Source: Trichostrongylus colubriformis (Eukaryota > Nematoda > Chromadorea > Rhabditida > Trichostrongylidae). From it: 64,000 nucleotides of DNA. The notes below the pieces were generated by a model. It was not told where the DNA came from. It saw nothing but the letters and a program-made list of their open reading frames with translations, and ran no database searches. A program made the translations under genes and the position numbers. Numbering within the stretch: the stretch's first letter is position 1; each line of letters starts with the position of its first letter. Location of the stretch: assembly GCA_963978905.1 (NCBI GenBank), contig OZ022261.1, positions 19,961,686 to 20,025,685 on the forward strand, given 5' to 3'. This document shows, one piece after another, positions 21,885-33,800 of this stretch.

Positions 21885-23095
21885 CATATTCGAAACAAGA
21901 TACCTTGAAATTACTCCTGTTACTGCCTAATCAAGCTTGAACTGGTGAAAAGAAGGCTTGTGTCTTATCTACAGTGCACTTCATTGATCTAATACTTCGA
22001 GAGCATCAGGAATGTCAAGAAAAGCTTTGCTCAGGAAGGGTCTTCCAAGGACTGGAACAAAACAATTGACCTGGTTTTATGCACGACGATATTGCATTTG
22101 TCTGATGAACATTCAGAAGTGAACAGAGCTTGCCTCACACCTGATGACACATATATGATGTACAAAAAGAACAAAACCCATCGTCATCTCTGCGAAATAG
22201 CCAACAGTGACTAATCCAACAGGGGCGGCTGAAATATGTATGTATGTAAGTCAAAGTCTCTGCGATCCATGTTACCAATTTTTCGTTATTCGCCCACTTC
22301 TACTGTTTCGAGCCAACTCGAGCTGCACTCTAATTTGTAGACTTGGATACTTCTTTTGTTATATTACAGAATGGTAGACACTTGATTTCCTGAATGTTGC
22401 TGATGGACTCTTATGGCGACGCATTAATTTTCAGTGCTCATGAATGATTTTCAATACTAAGGAACAATCTCAGTCCCGTCATTCACCATGCCGTCGTAGA
22501 TCCAGGTTGTGGAATCCCCTATTTATGCTCATTCCACATACTCCCTGCGTCTTACATCAGTCCTGTGAAAGAAACGGCTTTGGATCGGCGGTTCTAGCGC
22601 TCTGCTAATTTTTGTTGGCTCATAATTATCTCGGATGCGCAAAGACATACTGATATCCTTAGGAAACTAAGCGCTTATCAAATTAGATATCACTTAATTG
22701 CCTGGGGTAGACTCATATAGTAAAATCACTGTCATAGGCGAGCGAAGGATGCCGTCTCTGTGAATAATGTATACAATTCGCTGCCATGCAATATTATACT
22801 CATACGAACGTAAAATTCCTTGATCTGGCCTATTCCTGATTATGTGACCCACGTCTTTATTCCCACTACTTGTCATTGAGGCGGCTTCTCGGTAGATAGG
22901 TTTTTGAGCTAAGTTGTTGTATTATATTTTTGGATTTATAATGCTTACGAATGTATAGTCATGGATCTAGGAGAAAAAAACGTACCCGCATTCTAGTTCG
23001 GCACATTTCATAGTATAAGTTTGTGTTAGCTACCTTTATTCATACGTGCACGCACGTCTCGAGTATGCACAGCAGTGAACGATGTCTCGCGTTAA
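21885..23095. other. No firm gene
   Basis: A plus-strand frame without an ATG (21993-22214, ending TAA) reads SIRNVKKSFAQEGSSKDWNK and later LTPDDTYMMYKKNKTHRHLC. It could be a lost exon but has no partner and no recognised family. Nothing else is supported. Confidence 0.3.
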
Positions 23096-23458
23096 AGCAT
23101 CGCCAGGGTCAGGGAGAAATTGATAACTAGCGAGATGTACTCTTCGCGAACAGGCATTTCATTCCAGAAGAGATGATATGTGTCGAAGCCCACATTTGAA
23201 AAGCGCGCTTTGGAGTCTTCACCGCAACCTCAGCGCATCATTTCGAACTGCAACACATCCATGATCCGAGTTGCTCCGAAGGTAGGGCAACGTTCACGGC
23301 CGGCTGAGTTGGCCATTCGCCTGCCTGCATCAGACCCCATCGGATAGTGATGCAAGGGGCGATGGGCAGGAAAGGTTCAGGTTTCCACTTCTTCGGTTTT
23401 CCGATCCTTCTCCAGTGTCCCATTTCCAGAACTTGACGAAATTACCTTAACGGTGTCT
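23096..23458. mobile_element. MITE family B copy
   Basis: TTAA stands outside both ends (23092-23095 and 23459-23462). The left end (AGCATCGCCAGGGTCAGGGA) and the right end (CTTAACGGTGTCT) match the family pattern. The interior keeps the blocks GAAGAGATGATATGTGTCGA, GGATAGTGATGCAAGGGGCG and CAGGTTTCCACTTCTTCGG shared with 29645-30049 and 51753-52156. It is non-coding. Confidence 0.8.
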
Positions 23459-23815
23459 TTAAGGCCACGAAACTGCACGCGACGATCAGGGCAGCAACAC
23501 AGCCCGCTTTCTCTCTCAATTTTCTACTTCTCGAACCTTTCCTCTATATGCTGCTCTTCACCTCAACAACGACAGAATAATTCGAGCCCCGCGTACACTT
23601 CATGCACAGCGACGTTCATGGTATCGCGATCCTAAAATAGAAAATCGTTGAATGGTACTTACTGGTAAAGGTTAAGGGAGTAGAGAGGACACACATCGAA
23701 ATGACTTGACCCTTGACCTTGCCTTAGCTGCAGATTTTCGGTGCTGGGAGCTTTATCAACCATAGAGCAAGTGACAGCCCGCCCTAGGTTCGATCAGTTC
23801 TCCGTTTTTGAACGC

Positions 23816-24849
23816 ACCTCACGCCTGTTACGTAATGTCGTTTTTTTTAAGCATAAATTTCTCCTATGAAATCATAAGTTCTGCAGCATGTCATATATCA
23901 TTCGGAAGGAAATTTCCTGCTCTACAAAATGACATGTTCAGTTTTCGAGTATGTTAGAATGGCGCCGTCATTTAGGCCGGCGAAGAGGTAGCTCCAGCCG
24001 ACAAGAATTGGCCAAACCGGCAATCAATTGAAACACTGTAATTCACTTTAGGAAAATCAACCAGTCATGTGTCGCGTGTTTAGTCCTGACCTCTTCTACA
24101 CTTTCCGATATTTAGTTGATCAAGAAGTCGTGTCGTTCTTTTCCTAAAATCTTTTTTCCGAAAGCACCCATACTTATTCAAAATGAAATTTTTTCTTTCA
24201 AACTCCTTGCTTAGAGTTGTTTTATGAACCACTTCGAGGAACTTTTTCTGCATTGTCGAAAACATCTTTCTAGTTTGTTTAGACTGCGATTCAGATTGAG
24301 TTTTAATACCATGTGATAGGGGTCCAGCTGACATTTTTCACAATTTATTTTTTCCATGAGGAAGTTGAGGAATCCGGTCAGTGATATTTCCCTGTTCCTA
24401 CCCACAACCTGCTCTTAACCCTTCACTACTCTTTCAACTGATTGGTTAAGAAAATTTTCTTGCCTTGGTCTCAAGAAATTGTCTAAAATCACCGAGTTGT
24501 GGAGGGAAAACTAAATGTGGAAAAAGAACGACACGACTCCTTGATCAACTAAATATTGGAAATTGTAGAGAGGTCAGGACTAAGTACGCGACCCATGATT
24601 GGTTGATTTTCCTAGAGTGAAATATAGTGTTTCAATTGATTGCCGGTTTGGCCAATTTTTGTTGGCTGGTCCTACCTCTTCGCCGGCCTAAATGTCGGCA
24701 CCATTCTAATATACTCAAAAACTGAACATGTCATTTTGTAGAGCAGAAAATTTCCTTTCGAATGTTACATGACATGCTGCAAAAACGTGTGATTTTATGG
24801 CAAAACTTTTTGCTTGAAAAAATACGACACTACTTATGGAATGACCCAA
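23816..24849. mobile_element. Foldback mariner-type element, family F copy 1
   Basis: The right end is CACTACTTATGGAATGACCCAA followed by TA. The left end (GTTACGTAATGTCGTTTTTT) is more decayed. The inverted arms extend about 300 bases on each side, for example AGCCGACAAGAATTGGCCAA against TTGGCCAATTTTTGTTGGCT. The unpaired centre (about 24150-24510) contains minus-strand frames rich in Lys/Phe with no recognised domain. The hairpin module CTGCTCTACAAAATGACATG also occurs in this element. A second copy lies at 47403-48449. Confidence 0.88.
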
Positions 24850-24851
24850 TA

Positions 24852-25370
24852 CTTTCATTACTGAGTTTATGTCTCCTGCCTGAACACATCTTTAATGTGC
24901 CTCTGCCTACCAGTCCTCCCCTTCTCACATGACCACCTTTGCTGTGCATGTTTGCCATTTGGCCGCTGAGGTTTTTAGCCGATCTCATTACAACATATTG
25001 CCTCCATCTGTTCATCTGAGAAAAGCTGTTCCGCCGTGCGGAATCTGAACCCCTTTTCATGCTATTTTGACTGCCTCGAAATAGCTTCGCCTACATAAAC
25101 ACCTCATGTATTCCTGGCTCATTAAATTTCAGTGATGCAGTGAAATTCACTTACTATTACGTTGTGTATTTTTATTTCCATTATATTGATCTTAGGGTGG
25201 ATTGTTCCGCGGCTATTAACTGGGTACTCAGTGCACAGTTACATACATATGTGTGTGCAGCAGTGCTTGCCTGCCCACCATATCCATTTTCGGAGTGTGT
25301 GGGCAAATAGAATTGCATATGCTAAATGTTGCATGTTAAATGCTAAATGTTATTCGTTGTCCATTTACAG
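24852..25370. other. No supported gene
   Basis: No exon or repeat is recognised. A TTTACAG acceptor at the end leads into the candidate exon at 25371. Confidence 0.35.
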
Positions 25371-25541
25371 TTGCTGGATTTTGAGAAACATAGTGAACTT
25401 TACGTGCACAACTTGCAAGACATTACAAAGCATCTGGAAGATTTTGCCAGCATGTCGATTGTTGAAAAGGGTGTAGCAGAAGGTCGTAACGGACAACCCG
25501 ACCTTCCTGATCTGCATCTCTACCCGAACACAATCGGCTAA
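25371..25541 (+). CDS. Candidate terminal exon, unknown protein
   Basis: A good nematode-type acceptor (GTCCATTTACAG) is followed at once by 56 codons and a TAA. The peptide is hydrophilic and helix-prone (DFEKHSELYVHNLQDITKHL, then EDFASMSIVEKGVAEGRNG and a Pro-rich end DLPDLHLYPNTIG). It has the look of the C-terminus of a small coiled-coil or adaptor protein. I see no upstream exon within about 2 kb, and that region is filled by a foldback element, so the gene may be broken or its exons distant. No AATAAA follows closely; a 150-base inverted repeat starts 60 bases downstream. The product is not identified. Confidence 0.35.
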   Translation: MLDFEKHSELYVHNLQDITKHLEDFASMSIVEKGVAEGRNGQPDLPDLHLYPNTIG

Positions 25542-25601
25542 AGCGCAGAAGTGCGACGAACGACTCCTGCACTGTATGGTATACGTCTAACACAGCTCGC
25601 A

Positions 25602-25751
25602 CAATCGCACAACTGCATCGCGTTGTCGTGCGCACTCTCACTTCAGCGTGCTATTTTTCCTCGCGAATCGCGGCTTCCGAATGGTAAGAAGCCATGGATT
25701 AAGGAAAATAGCACGCTGAAGTGAGAGTGCGCTCGACAACACGTGCGATTG
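25602..25751. repeat. 150-base hairpin
   Basis: The left arm (CAATCGCAC...CGCACTCTCACTTCAGCGTGCTATTTTTCC) pairs with the right arm (GGAAAATAGCACGCTGAAGTGAGAGTGCG...GTGCGATTG). The core stem of about 30 bases (25631-25660 with 25703-25730) is nearly perfect. The loop of about 42 bases contains TCGCGAATCGCGG. It may be a small MITE or a structured transcript element. Confidence 0.88.
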
Positions 25752-25934
25752 AGTGAGCGAGCTATAACCTCAACCTAGGGCTACGTGAGCTGATAGATGG
25801 GACTCGTTGACATACAGTACACCAGACAGGCGCAAATGAAGGGAGAACTGTGAGTTTGCAAGCCAGATCTCCGATTGTCATCCTTGTACCACCGTTTCAT
25901 TGCTCAGATAATGGCGCATGCACTGCTGCCTAGA

Positions 25935-26853
25935 CCTTAAGTTTTACCCCTGAGCTTGTGAAGGTCTATCTCCTGACAACGCTATTATTAGACTTGCTTC
26001 TTCACCTTCTTGAGACAGTACATAGATCTTTGAATAGTTATGCAACGGTCGAACCCATGTGCCCATGCCCACTTGAGCTCCCTATGAGGCTCAGACCTCC
26101 TGAGGATTCCTTGACGGGAGTCGTATTATGGATCGGAAAATAGGTGTCGTATCTAGGGTTGCAAGGTAGGGGCCGTATTTAGGGTTGGAGGGGTCGCAAT
26201 TGTCAAAAATCGAAAATTTTATTGGGTCCTCGACACTTAGGTACCCTTCAGGAGAACACATCGCCTTGGGAAAATTCGGGGCAGGGTGGTCGACCTCCAG
26301 AAAAGGCCGTCAATAATCACCCTTCGTACTAGGTGGCAATGGTAGGCATAGACAAATCAGATGTGTCGACGACAGTAGGAAGGTCGTTGGGCAGAAGCAG
26401 GAAAAGGGGTTCGAATCGAGGACCCCTTTGGTTGGGAGGAGGAGCGGGTTCGTATTTTTCGAAGATTTTCCTCGACGCCAAGCTTGACAAAGGCTTACTC
26501 CCCAAGAAAAGAAGTCGAATAATTCGATTATCGCGAGGTGTGCCTTTTACCATTAGTAGCGCAGCTAGTTTTTGGACATATTGTGTCATACCGTGGTTCT
26601 CTCAGGGAACAGCGAAACACATTTGTCTTCAATTCACCTGTCAATGCAGCGAAGCTCAGCAGACCCTCTATTTATCATTTAAGAGCAGTGCACATACATA
26701 TTCCAGCATCAATGGTGATGACCACGGGACCCTTTCAGATCCTCAAACACCAGATGTAGCATAAGTAACTTGATGTAAGATCTCACAGCATTTTTATTCC
26801 TGAAGCTTTCATGGATGCAAATGTCACCTGCATGGGCACAAGTCCTGCTTTAA
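25935..26853 (+). repeat. Dispersed repeat, copy 2, with extra segment
   Basis: Positions 25935-26019 and 26599-26853 match 1115-1200 and 1208-1460. The intervening 26020-26598 (579 bases) is absent from copy 1. Copy 2 again ends where a family A MITE begins. ORFs that run through it (26333-26764, 26538-26759) are not supported as genes. Confidence 0.8.
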
Positions 26854-27277
26854 AGAAATCGTCCTCGTAAAAATTAGTTTTTTGTTATCCTTATATTTGT
26901 AATGTATCTGCATAATAAGGTCCGCTTGTAAAGTTTCACGCGAGAAAGTGAAATTTTGGCTAAGATACAGCTCCTAAATTCTTGGGCGGGTGGACGGGGT
27001 CTCCGAGTAAAAGCCCCGTTCGTCGTCCGCTGCTGTTGAAAACGGACAGTGAGACTGTTCACGTGACTTTCTGTTCCTACAATGCGTCTTCGACCGCAGC
27101 GGACGACGGGGTGGTCACTTGATTAAAGGCCCCGCCCACCCGGCCAAGAATTTGTGGTGCTGTATCGTAGCCGTATTCACATTTTTTCGTGTGGAACTTT
27201 GCATGCGTACCACATCAGGCAAATACAACATAAATATATGGGTAACATAATAACTCATTTCTCCGTGGACGATTCCT
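26854..27277. mobile_element. MITE family A, complete copy with TTAA duplication
   Basis: The ends are AGAAATCGTCC and GGACGATTCCT, with TTAA immediately outside both (26850-26853 and 27278-27281). The interior shows the family blocks CACGCGAGAAAGTGAAATTT and GTGCTGTATCGTAGCCG in mirror order. It is non-coding. Confidence 0.9.
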
Positions 27278-27281
27278 TTAA

Positions 27282-29644
27282 GCATCGGATACATCCCGAC
27301 TCAACGTACATATTTTGAGGATGATTTCCCCGAATCCCCGTAAACAGGTTTTTCCCTTGGCATGTGGATTTGCGGATGTGCGTAGCTGCTTGGAAACAGT
27401 AGGACTCATGGCTGTTTACGGACATCGGCGAGATCGATGAACTGTTTACCAGAAAGACAAGCCGCAGCTGCAAAGAGCACCATAGATGAGATTAATGCAG
27501 TATTGAGTGTTGTCAACGCGGTCTTGCTGGAGCAGTTGAATTTGCTTGGGCGTTTTCTGCAGCTTGGCATACAGAATTCGCGCATTTGGTGATCATGTGC
27601 TGAAGGAAGCTCGTGTCGGTTCCCAGAGAAGTTTCTGATCTTCCTTGGGATATTTCAAAGGGTGCTACCACCATCATTCGGCAATTTGGTGGCTTTCCTT
27701 TGGTAATGCTCCCCAATTGAGAAAAAAGCGATTTTGAGACAATACCCGCAATTTATCTTCTCTCTCTGTTTGACCATTACACATGATACACCACGTGACC
27801 TGGATTTCCTTTGAGTTTTTCGGAGGGCAGTGCTACACAGGCTGCCCTGCATCTCTACCCAACCGGCGAGAGCATAGGCGGATGTAATTTTCAAATGAGT
27901 GAACCACATGGAAAGAGCACAGACGAGAGCACAAAAGAGGACGTCCTTCGAGTCCGAGATCGTGTTCATCATGTTCGCAAGCTTTTCTACCAACAACTAA
28001 GCATGTCCCTTGTTTGTAAATTACATCCCGTCTGTATTTCTATTTGTACATAGGATATGTACCAGAAACCAGTGCTGTTGAGATGTCACTTAAACCTTCA
28101 CCACTAGATTTTTGGATTAATATTTGATTTGCATTGCATGTGCTTTTTTTGCATTCTCCTCGTTTTAGGAGACTGTGGTGAATGCAAATAGTTGGAATTT
28201 TCAAATGCCCTGTTTTTGAAGTGTGTACACCACGCAGCGTAACAATGACCAATGTTTGAGAAAACAAGAGTGATAAATTTATTTACCCAGGCACATGTTC
28301 AAAATATTGATTAGCGAAAAGGTGAGCAATGTAGTTATGTAGTCACCATTCTGCATCCATTTTACAGATTAAGCTCGGGTTGTCGGCGGCAGTGACCGCG
28401 TCCTTGACAAACGAAATAAACCAGTGAGGATTATTTCGAAGGATAATCTAGATCCATATTTAGATTACGCAGCGTAATAATAGTCAACCAGATTTGTTAT
28501 CCAACTTCAGAGATATTTGTTCGGCAACTAAGTTTCCACTGTTTTATTAGTTATGGGGGGACGGAAAGATGCTTGTTTGATCTTGAGCTTTCTTTTCTTG
28601 TTTGAGCTAATTTCCCTTGAATTAAGGTCATCGTAGGTGAGATCAGCACTGATCATGGATAAGGGAGAGTGGAAAGTTTGGTTAGCCTGCGCGGGATTGG
28701 TCGAGAATAGTCTGCTGGAGTGAGGGCAATGGCACTACTCACTGCTCCACCCCAGCTTGGCAGCACAAAATTGACACATCGGACGACCTCCATGAGTATT
28801 CGCACAGGCCAAATCGATTCAGCTGCCGCTCCGTTCATACTGGGGTGGAATGCATGGTGCATCCAGAAATAGATTGATCGACACCGGGTGCCTTATAATT
28901 CCCATTTTTTTCCAATTTATTCAAAGGAATACCAGTTATAGAAAAATGAGAGTTTAACACTTGCTTCTTTCTGCCTTGAATTGAAAGGACTCAGTACTAG
29001 AAAATCTTACAAAAGCTTTGCCGATCTCTTTCGGATGCTAGGCGTGGAGTTTGGTGAAACGAAACACGAAGAGGCGCCCATTTCAGGGGCCTTGTTTCAT
29101 GAATTTGTGGACCCCTGTTAAGATTTACCGAAGAGATATTTGAAATCTTGTTGAGCGCTGGAAAGGTGTGTTAAGCATCAGGGAAAAATAAAATATCAAC
29201 CCATTCGGCAATGTGATTCATATATGAGTCAAACCCAGTCGAAAACATGGAACATTGTGAGTCGTATATGCGTCATATCTATGCAATTCCTTTTTTTCAG
29301 AAATACGCAAGGCTTAATGCAGTTTTTATGTAGATCCCATAGAATGCAATTCAAAGGAACTGATAAATAACGCGACATTTTGGTTCATTTTCGTTTTGAA
29401 AATACTTATTCTTGAATGAAAATTGCGACACCGTACTGAAAGCACGACTTATTGCTTAACAATCGCACCCATTTCAAGCAGTACCACGTTCGTGGCTCAC
29501 ACAAATAATTGCTTTATTAATGCTTCAAAGTATGATTCCGCTCACGAAAATAAAAAAAAAAAACGAAAATGCCATTTTCTAAGCTAAAATTCTCCAACAA
29601 AACTGCAAACCGATCCCACATTGCGGAAATCGGAACAAAGCATT
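27282..29644. other. No supported gene over 2.3 kb
   Basis: Open frames such as 27655-27996 (minus) and 27811-28053 (plus) overlap on opposite strands. They lack domains and splice-linked partners. No repeat was identified. Confidence 0.35.
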
Positions 29645-30049
29645 CAAAGGCGCTGTGGGAGGTGAAGAGAAAGAGATAACTGGGAGTACTTCCTGAAAAG
29701 AAACATTTCACTTCAGAAGAGGTGATGTGCGGCGAAAATCTTTTTGAAAAAGCGCAGATTGGGATGTTATCACGATCCCGCAGCACTGCAGGTGGTGCTG
29801 CCGTTCATCCATTGAAGAGTTGCATGCAAGGGCGGAACAACGTTTTCGGCCAGCTAATTAGCCCCTCGCCCGTCTGCAATTTACCCCACCGGCTAGTGAT
29901 GCAGTGCGGTGTACATGAAAGACAAGAAATTTTCCGGTTCCTATTTCTTGAGTCTCTTGCCATTTGACTTCGTTTTTTCTCCACGATTACACTGCCGTGC
30001 ACCACTACTTTCATCTTTCACATAACCAAATTTATCCTTACCGGTGCCT
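29645..30049. mobile_element. MITE family B copy
   Basis: The left end AAGGCGCTGTGGGAGGTGAA and right end TTATCCTTACCGGTGCCT are inverted. TTAA follows the right end and a TTCA-like sequence precedes the left. Shared interior blocks are GGGAGTACTTCCTGAAAAG, CAGAAGAGGTGATGTGCGGC, ATCACGATCCCGCAGC and GGTTCCTATTTCTTGAG, which match 51753-52156. It is non-coding. Confidence 0.8.
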
Positions 30050-30053
30050 TTAA

Positions 30054-30731
30054 ATGAGATGAGCACTCACGAACTACAAAACCTAAAACAGTTCTACCTC
30101 AGAAATTATTTGTCACACTCTTTTCAAGGCACTCGTCCCATGGTATCGCATGCGCGGAAAAAAGCGCCCTGTATCATGTGACCCGCAGAGTGAAAACGCT
30201 TCACGCTAATGGGTTAATTAATTAACAACTCATACTAGTTTTGATCTCGATTTTGTTGGTCATAAATTTTTATTGTAAGAAATTCAAAAATATGAAATGG
30301 TGGCTGCGATTCAGATTCTAACCCAGTGATCGCCCAGATGGTGTAAAGATAATAAATCTCATTTCCATGGCATTGTATGCCCGATGATCAAATTCCGTAT
30401 CGATGCCCTTCCCGACCAACCGAATTCTTCGTCCTGTCTTCCAAGGTCGGTGAATTAGTTAACACTTTGTTCAAGAGGACAAAATAAGCATTCACATTCG
30501 GTGCCTCCCAAAGACACTGTGCAGACGAAATAACATTCACGAGTCACAACATTCTGAGCGGAGGTAGAATGCCTGATGCATCGCAGCATGCATTGAGAAT
30601 GCCCAGTGCTTTTATGGGTCTGCTTCAGAAAGGCCGACAAATTCTGTGACTGATTGGTCACAGGTTCATATTCTACTTCTTTTGAGCAACACGAGTTTAT
30701 TTGAATTGCATTGGAAGTATATGTAGGTCTA
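30054..30731. other. No supported gene
   Basis: Short frames only. The minus-strand ORF 30455-30829 runs into the neighbouring transposon. Confidence 0.35.
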
Positions 30732-31470
30732 CAGGGGGAGCAAAAGTAATTTTGCTCACGGCTCACATCCACCAAGTATACAAAACATAGGGAAAAGAAA
30801 AAGATAAAAGTAATGGGGCAAAATATCACCGAATTGTTCCTTTAGAAATAGAAGCAAGCTGAGACTCACTACCTCCACCTTCATCAAAATACGGAGCATT
30901 CAGTTGGCGCAGTCGGGCTTCACGGCACCTACGGTATCAAAGTCCGCTTAAAACAGTGTAGCCAGGTTCCGTGATAGGTGTTTTGTGAGAAGCTTCCTGA
31001 GGACTGGCCATCGGTTCGTAGGGATCACAGAGCCCTTGCTGCTCGGGCTATGCTGCTATGATCCGAAGTATCATTTTTCATGCTTCAAACCTGCCTCTGG
31101 AGGAATTCCAGTGGTAACGGCACGTTCTGTTCTTGAAAACTAAGGGAGCTGGTAGCCCGAAAAAAAAAACGGAATGTGCAAGAACACCACAAAATATGAA
31201 TCGCCCTAGGTACCCACAGTGAACGGACCTTAGCAAGGTTCTGAACGAGGGCGACGAAATGTCCGATTTCGCTCAGTTGAGGTGACACTTACTGTCAACT
31301 CGGAAAAAGCTCTCGTTCCTGTTCGCGCAGAAGGCTCTCACGGAGTTTAGTGATTTTGTCAGGTGTGCTCTCGAATTTGGGGATGGAAATACCCCGTCAG
31401 AATTTGCAGAAGTTCGACTAAGGTGGGGTTCAAAGTGGAGGAAAAAATAACTTTTATTAGGCACTCCCTG
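30732..31470. mobile_element. Non-autonomous Tc1/mariner element, family E copy 1
   Basis: TA flanks both ends (30730-30731 and 31471-31472). The ends are CAGGGGGAGCAAAAGTAATTTTG and, inverted, AATAACTTTTATTAGGCACTCCCTG. The 739-base body aligns along its whole length with 43543-44278, e.g. CATAGGGAAAAGAAA, AAGCTGAGACTCACTAC, GCTATGATCCGAAGTATCAT and GAGGGCGACGAAAT. The shared ORFs (31085-31288 and 43813-44100, minus) are similar because the element is. I could not match them to a transposase. Confidence 0.88.
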
Positions 31471-31472
31471 TA

Positions 31473-32642
31473 CGCCATTCGTATATGTTGGATACATGAT
31501 CGCATCTAATGAAGGTGCGGCGAATGATGGTTGATGCCGTTCTTCGCTGTACGTGGGGGGTTCGATGCGGTTTTTCGTTTCACGGTCGTTGTAATCGTAA
31601 GCAGAACCAAACATCACACTCTGTGACATCGTCAACATTAGCTCAAATGGTTTCAGAAGGATGCAGTGATCATCAAAGAGCGGGCTGTGAATTCGTCGCT
31701 ATGACAAGGATAAAGAGGTTGATGGGATTCCTATAATAATGACGCAGTAGCTCGACCTCTTCGAAAAGAAAGTTCAGTGCAGGGAAGTAGGGAAGTAGTA
31801 GCAATACTCCGCGTTCTTTCGCGTCTGAACTGCGAGTCGCAGGTTTGAGTAGACAAACGTTGATGTATTGAAAAAGGGAAATGTTGGGTTCTAAGAACTT
31901 TTTTCGCTCAATTTTTTTTACTTTTCTATTTACAAATTGCAGCAAAAATCACATCTCATTTCTTTAAAGATCATTTTCACTTTTCATATCAGTTCATATC
32001 CGTTATGATATGTATATCTAAAAATGAATACTAAGTAGTTGAAGAGAGGGGTAAAAATTTCAAACGAACCTATGCGCTGATGGCGCCATCGCCTTCTTTG
32101 AGCCCGGATTGTACTTGTGGAGGAGTGGCTCTTAAGTGCCAATTGAAAAGCCCTCTTTCTGTCAAAGAAGCATTTTTGACGGATGCAGTGAGGGATAAAG
32201 GAGCGAGAATCAAGTGTTCGACACAAAAGGATAGGCTTGTTTTTTGAAGCTTACTGAATCTGATTTCGTGTGGTATGAGTGACGAATTTGGTACTTGCGG
32301 GGAGGTTTTCTTTATTTTGGACCAGTCATGATAAATCTGGCAAACTTCGTAAGCTCGCCAGAATTATGAAGGATTGGATTAAATAGAGGTTGTTTTCCAG
32401 GAACACTTCATTACAGGTTGCTACAGAAACCTCGAAAACTGTTCCCACACCTCCCCCAATACGGCCATCACGATTAAATTATAAATAGCTCTCTATTCGT
32501 GATACTGACTACAAAAACAAGTTGTAAAAGTGTACATGTACTGATTTTATTGAAGTGGTGTTACTGTGACCGCGTTGTGAGAAATAATTCTCATAAACAC
32601 AGTTTTCAGCATTGACTTTGCCACGACTTTTCGCCTTTTCAG
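31473..32642. other. No supported gene
   Basis: Overlapping short frames on both strands without domains. An acceptor-like CGCCTTTTCAG ends the stretch at 32642. Confidence 0.35.
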
Positions 32643-32711
32643 CTATCCACTTCGATCAAGCAAGAGACCCCTGTCAGAGGGAAATGTGGCGATCGGCGGC
32701 CTCGTTTTCCG

Positions 32712-33431
32712 ATGCATGAGACAACAACAACAACAACGCAGTCGTGCAATCACGTGGGCGGAGACAATCTTCGTTTCGCGGTTGGGCTCGTTTATACGAG
32801 CGATCAAACATCACATTTCGGACGCGCTGCCTATTCTCGGACATTAGTAATGGATAAACATGTTAGACAGTTATTGATCGGTCGACCATCGGTTGGCTGG
32901 CAAGAGCTCATCTGTTGAGTGGGCTGAAGAGGATGGTCTCCTTCGCTGTGAGGCTGTTGTACTGGCAGCGAGACGGAAATTGCTTGGCGGTGCTGTAACA
33001 TTTGGCAAGCGCCATCCGGTGGTGATTCAGAGCATCGCAGCATTTCGAATCTACCCCAGTCCATCCTCCCTCAAGGTTGTCTTCATTATGTGGTGGTCTT
33101 TGATGTCTAAGCGCGCTGCCACGACGGGTTGATGGAATCTGCCCGACCCCGCTGCCGTTACTCGACCCAAATTACTGGAACTGATGACTCATAATGAGGG
33201 CTGTTGCCCTTATACGGCTAGCTATACGATTACACTCTCCGATAACCAATGATCATCTTCTATCGATCCGTTCTTTGATTACTATTTTGCTTACTTTAGC
33301 AAAGTATCCTTAAACAGTAAATCTAGCAAGTTCACAATTACCACAATTACCATGACTACAAATACACTAGTAAATCACTTGTTCAGAACCAACACGTGCT
33401 GTTCCCTTTTCAGTGCCTTTCGTCGTTTTGA
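32712..33431 (+). CDS. Candidate three-exon gene, unknown protein
   Basis: A strong acceptor (TCGCCTTTTCAG, ending 32642) could receive a spliced leader and is followed by an open frame with ATG at 32712. The possible model is exon 1 32712-32846, a 58-base intron starting GTAATG, exon 2 32905-33075, donor AAG|GTTGTC, and exon 3 33414-33431 after a clear TTCCCTTTTCAG. All junctions are phase 0. An AATAAA stands at 33541. Exon 1 reads MHETTTTTTQSCNHVGGDNL. Exon 2 contains SSSVEWAEEDGLLRCEAVVL and then AARRKLLGGAVTFGKRHPVV. The product would be about 107 residues, without a recognised domain. The AG at 32904 is a weak acceptor, and exon 3 also reads in another phase (AFRRFEEAIDIYL), so the junctions are uncertain. 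Confidence 0.3.
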
Positions 33432-33546
33432 AGAGGCTATTGACATCTATCTTTGACCCCGAATACAATCCGCCGACTACCCTGTCTTTTTGTAGCCATC
33501 CACATTCGCCTTCCTATACATAATCATTATTTCTTTCTCGAATAAA
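33414..33546 (+). other. Likely 3' exon end and poly(A) signal
   Basis: The acceptor TTCCCTTTTCAG at 33402-33413 is the best plus-strand splice site in the 33 kb region. A short frame with a stop, about 90-110 bases of non-coding sequence and AATAAA at 33541 follow. This is the usual arrangement for the end of a nematode transcript, about 830 bases before the start of the MARVEL gene's proposed leader exon. Confidence 0.4.
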
Positions 33547-33800
33547 ATTCTTTCCTTTTGATGAGGCTGCGCTTTTTCCTAGTGTCTATTGCCTATGATT
33601 CTGAAAAATGAATTTTCCTCCGCAAACCAGTTCTATCAACATTCACAATGCAGAATGGAGCTGACTCAGTGTGTCAGCCGCTGTGTGCCCCACACTTGTC
33701 GACGAGCCTGTTCACAATCCATTCTCTCTTTTCACCCCTCTATTATATAACACCACAATATTATGTGCATGGCTGTCCATATAAAATCCATTGTTCAGTG

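Noticed and set aside
26395..26450. GGGTTCGAATCGAGGACCCC, resembling a tRNA T-arm
   Set aside because: No acceptor stem, D-arm or anticodon arm can be placed around it; it is just a short palindrome.
30455..30829. 124-codon minus-strand ORF with a hydrophobic start
   Set aside because: It begins inside a family E transposon, whose other copy has a different frame there, so there is no consistent protein.
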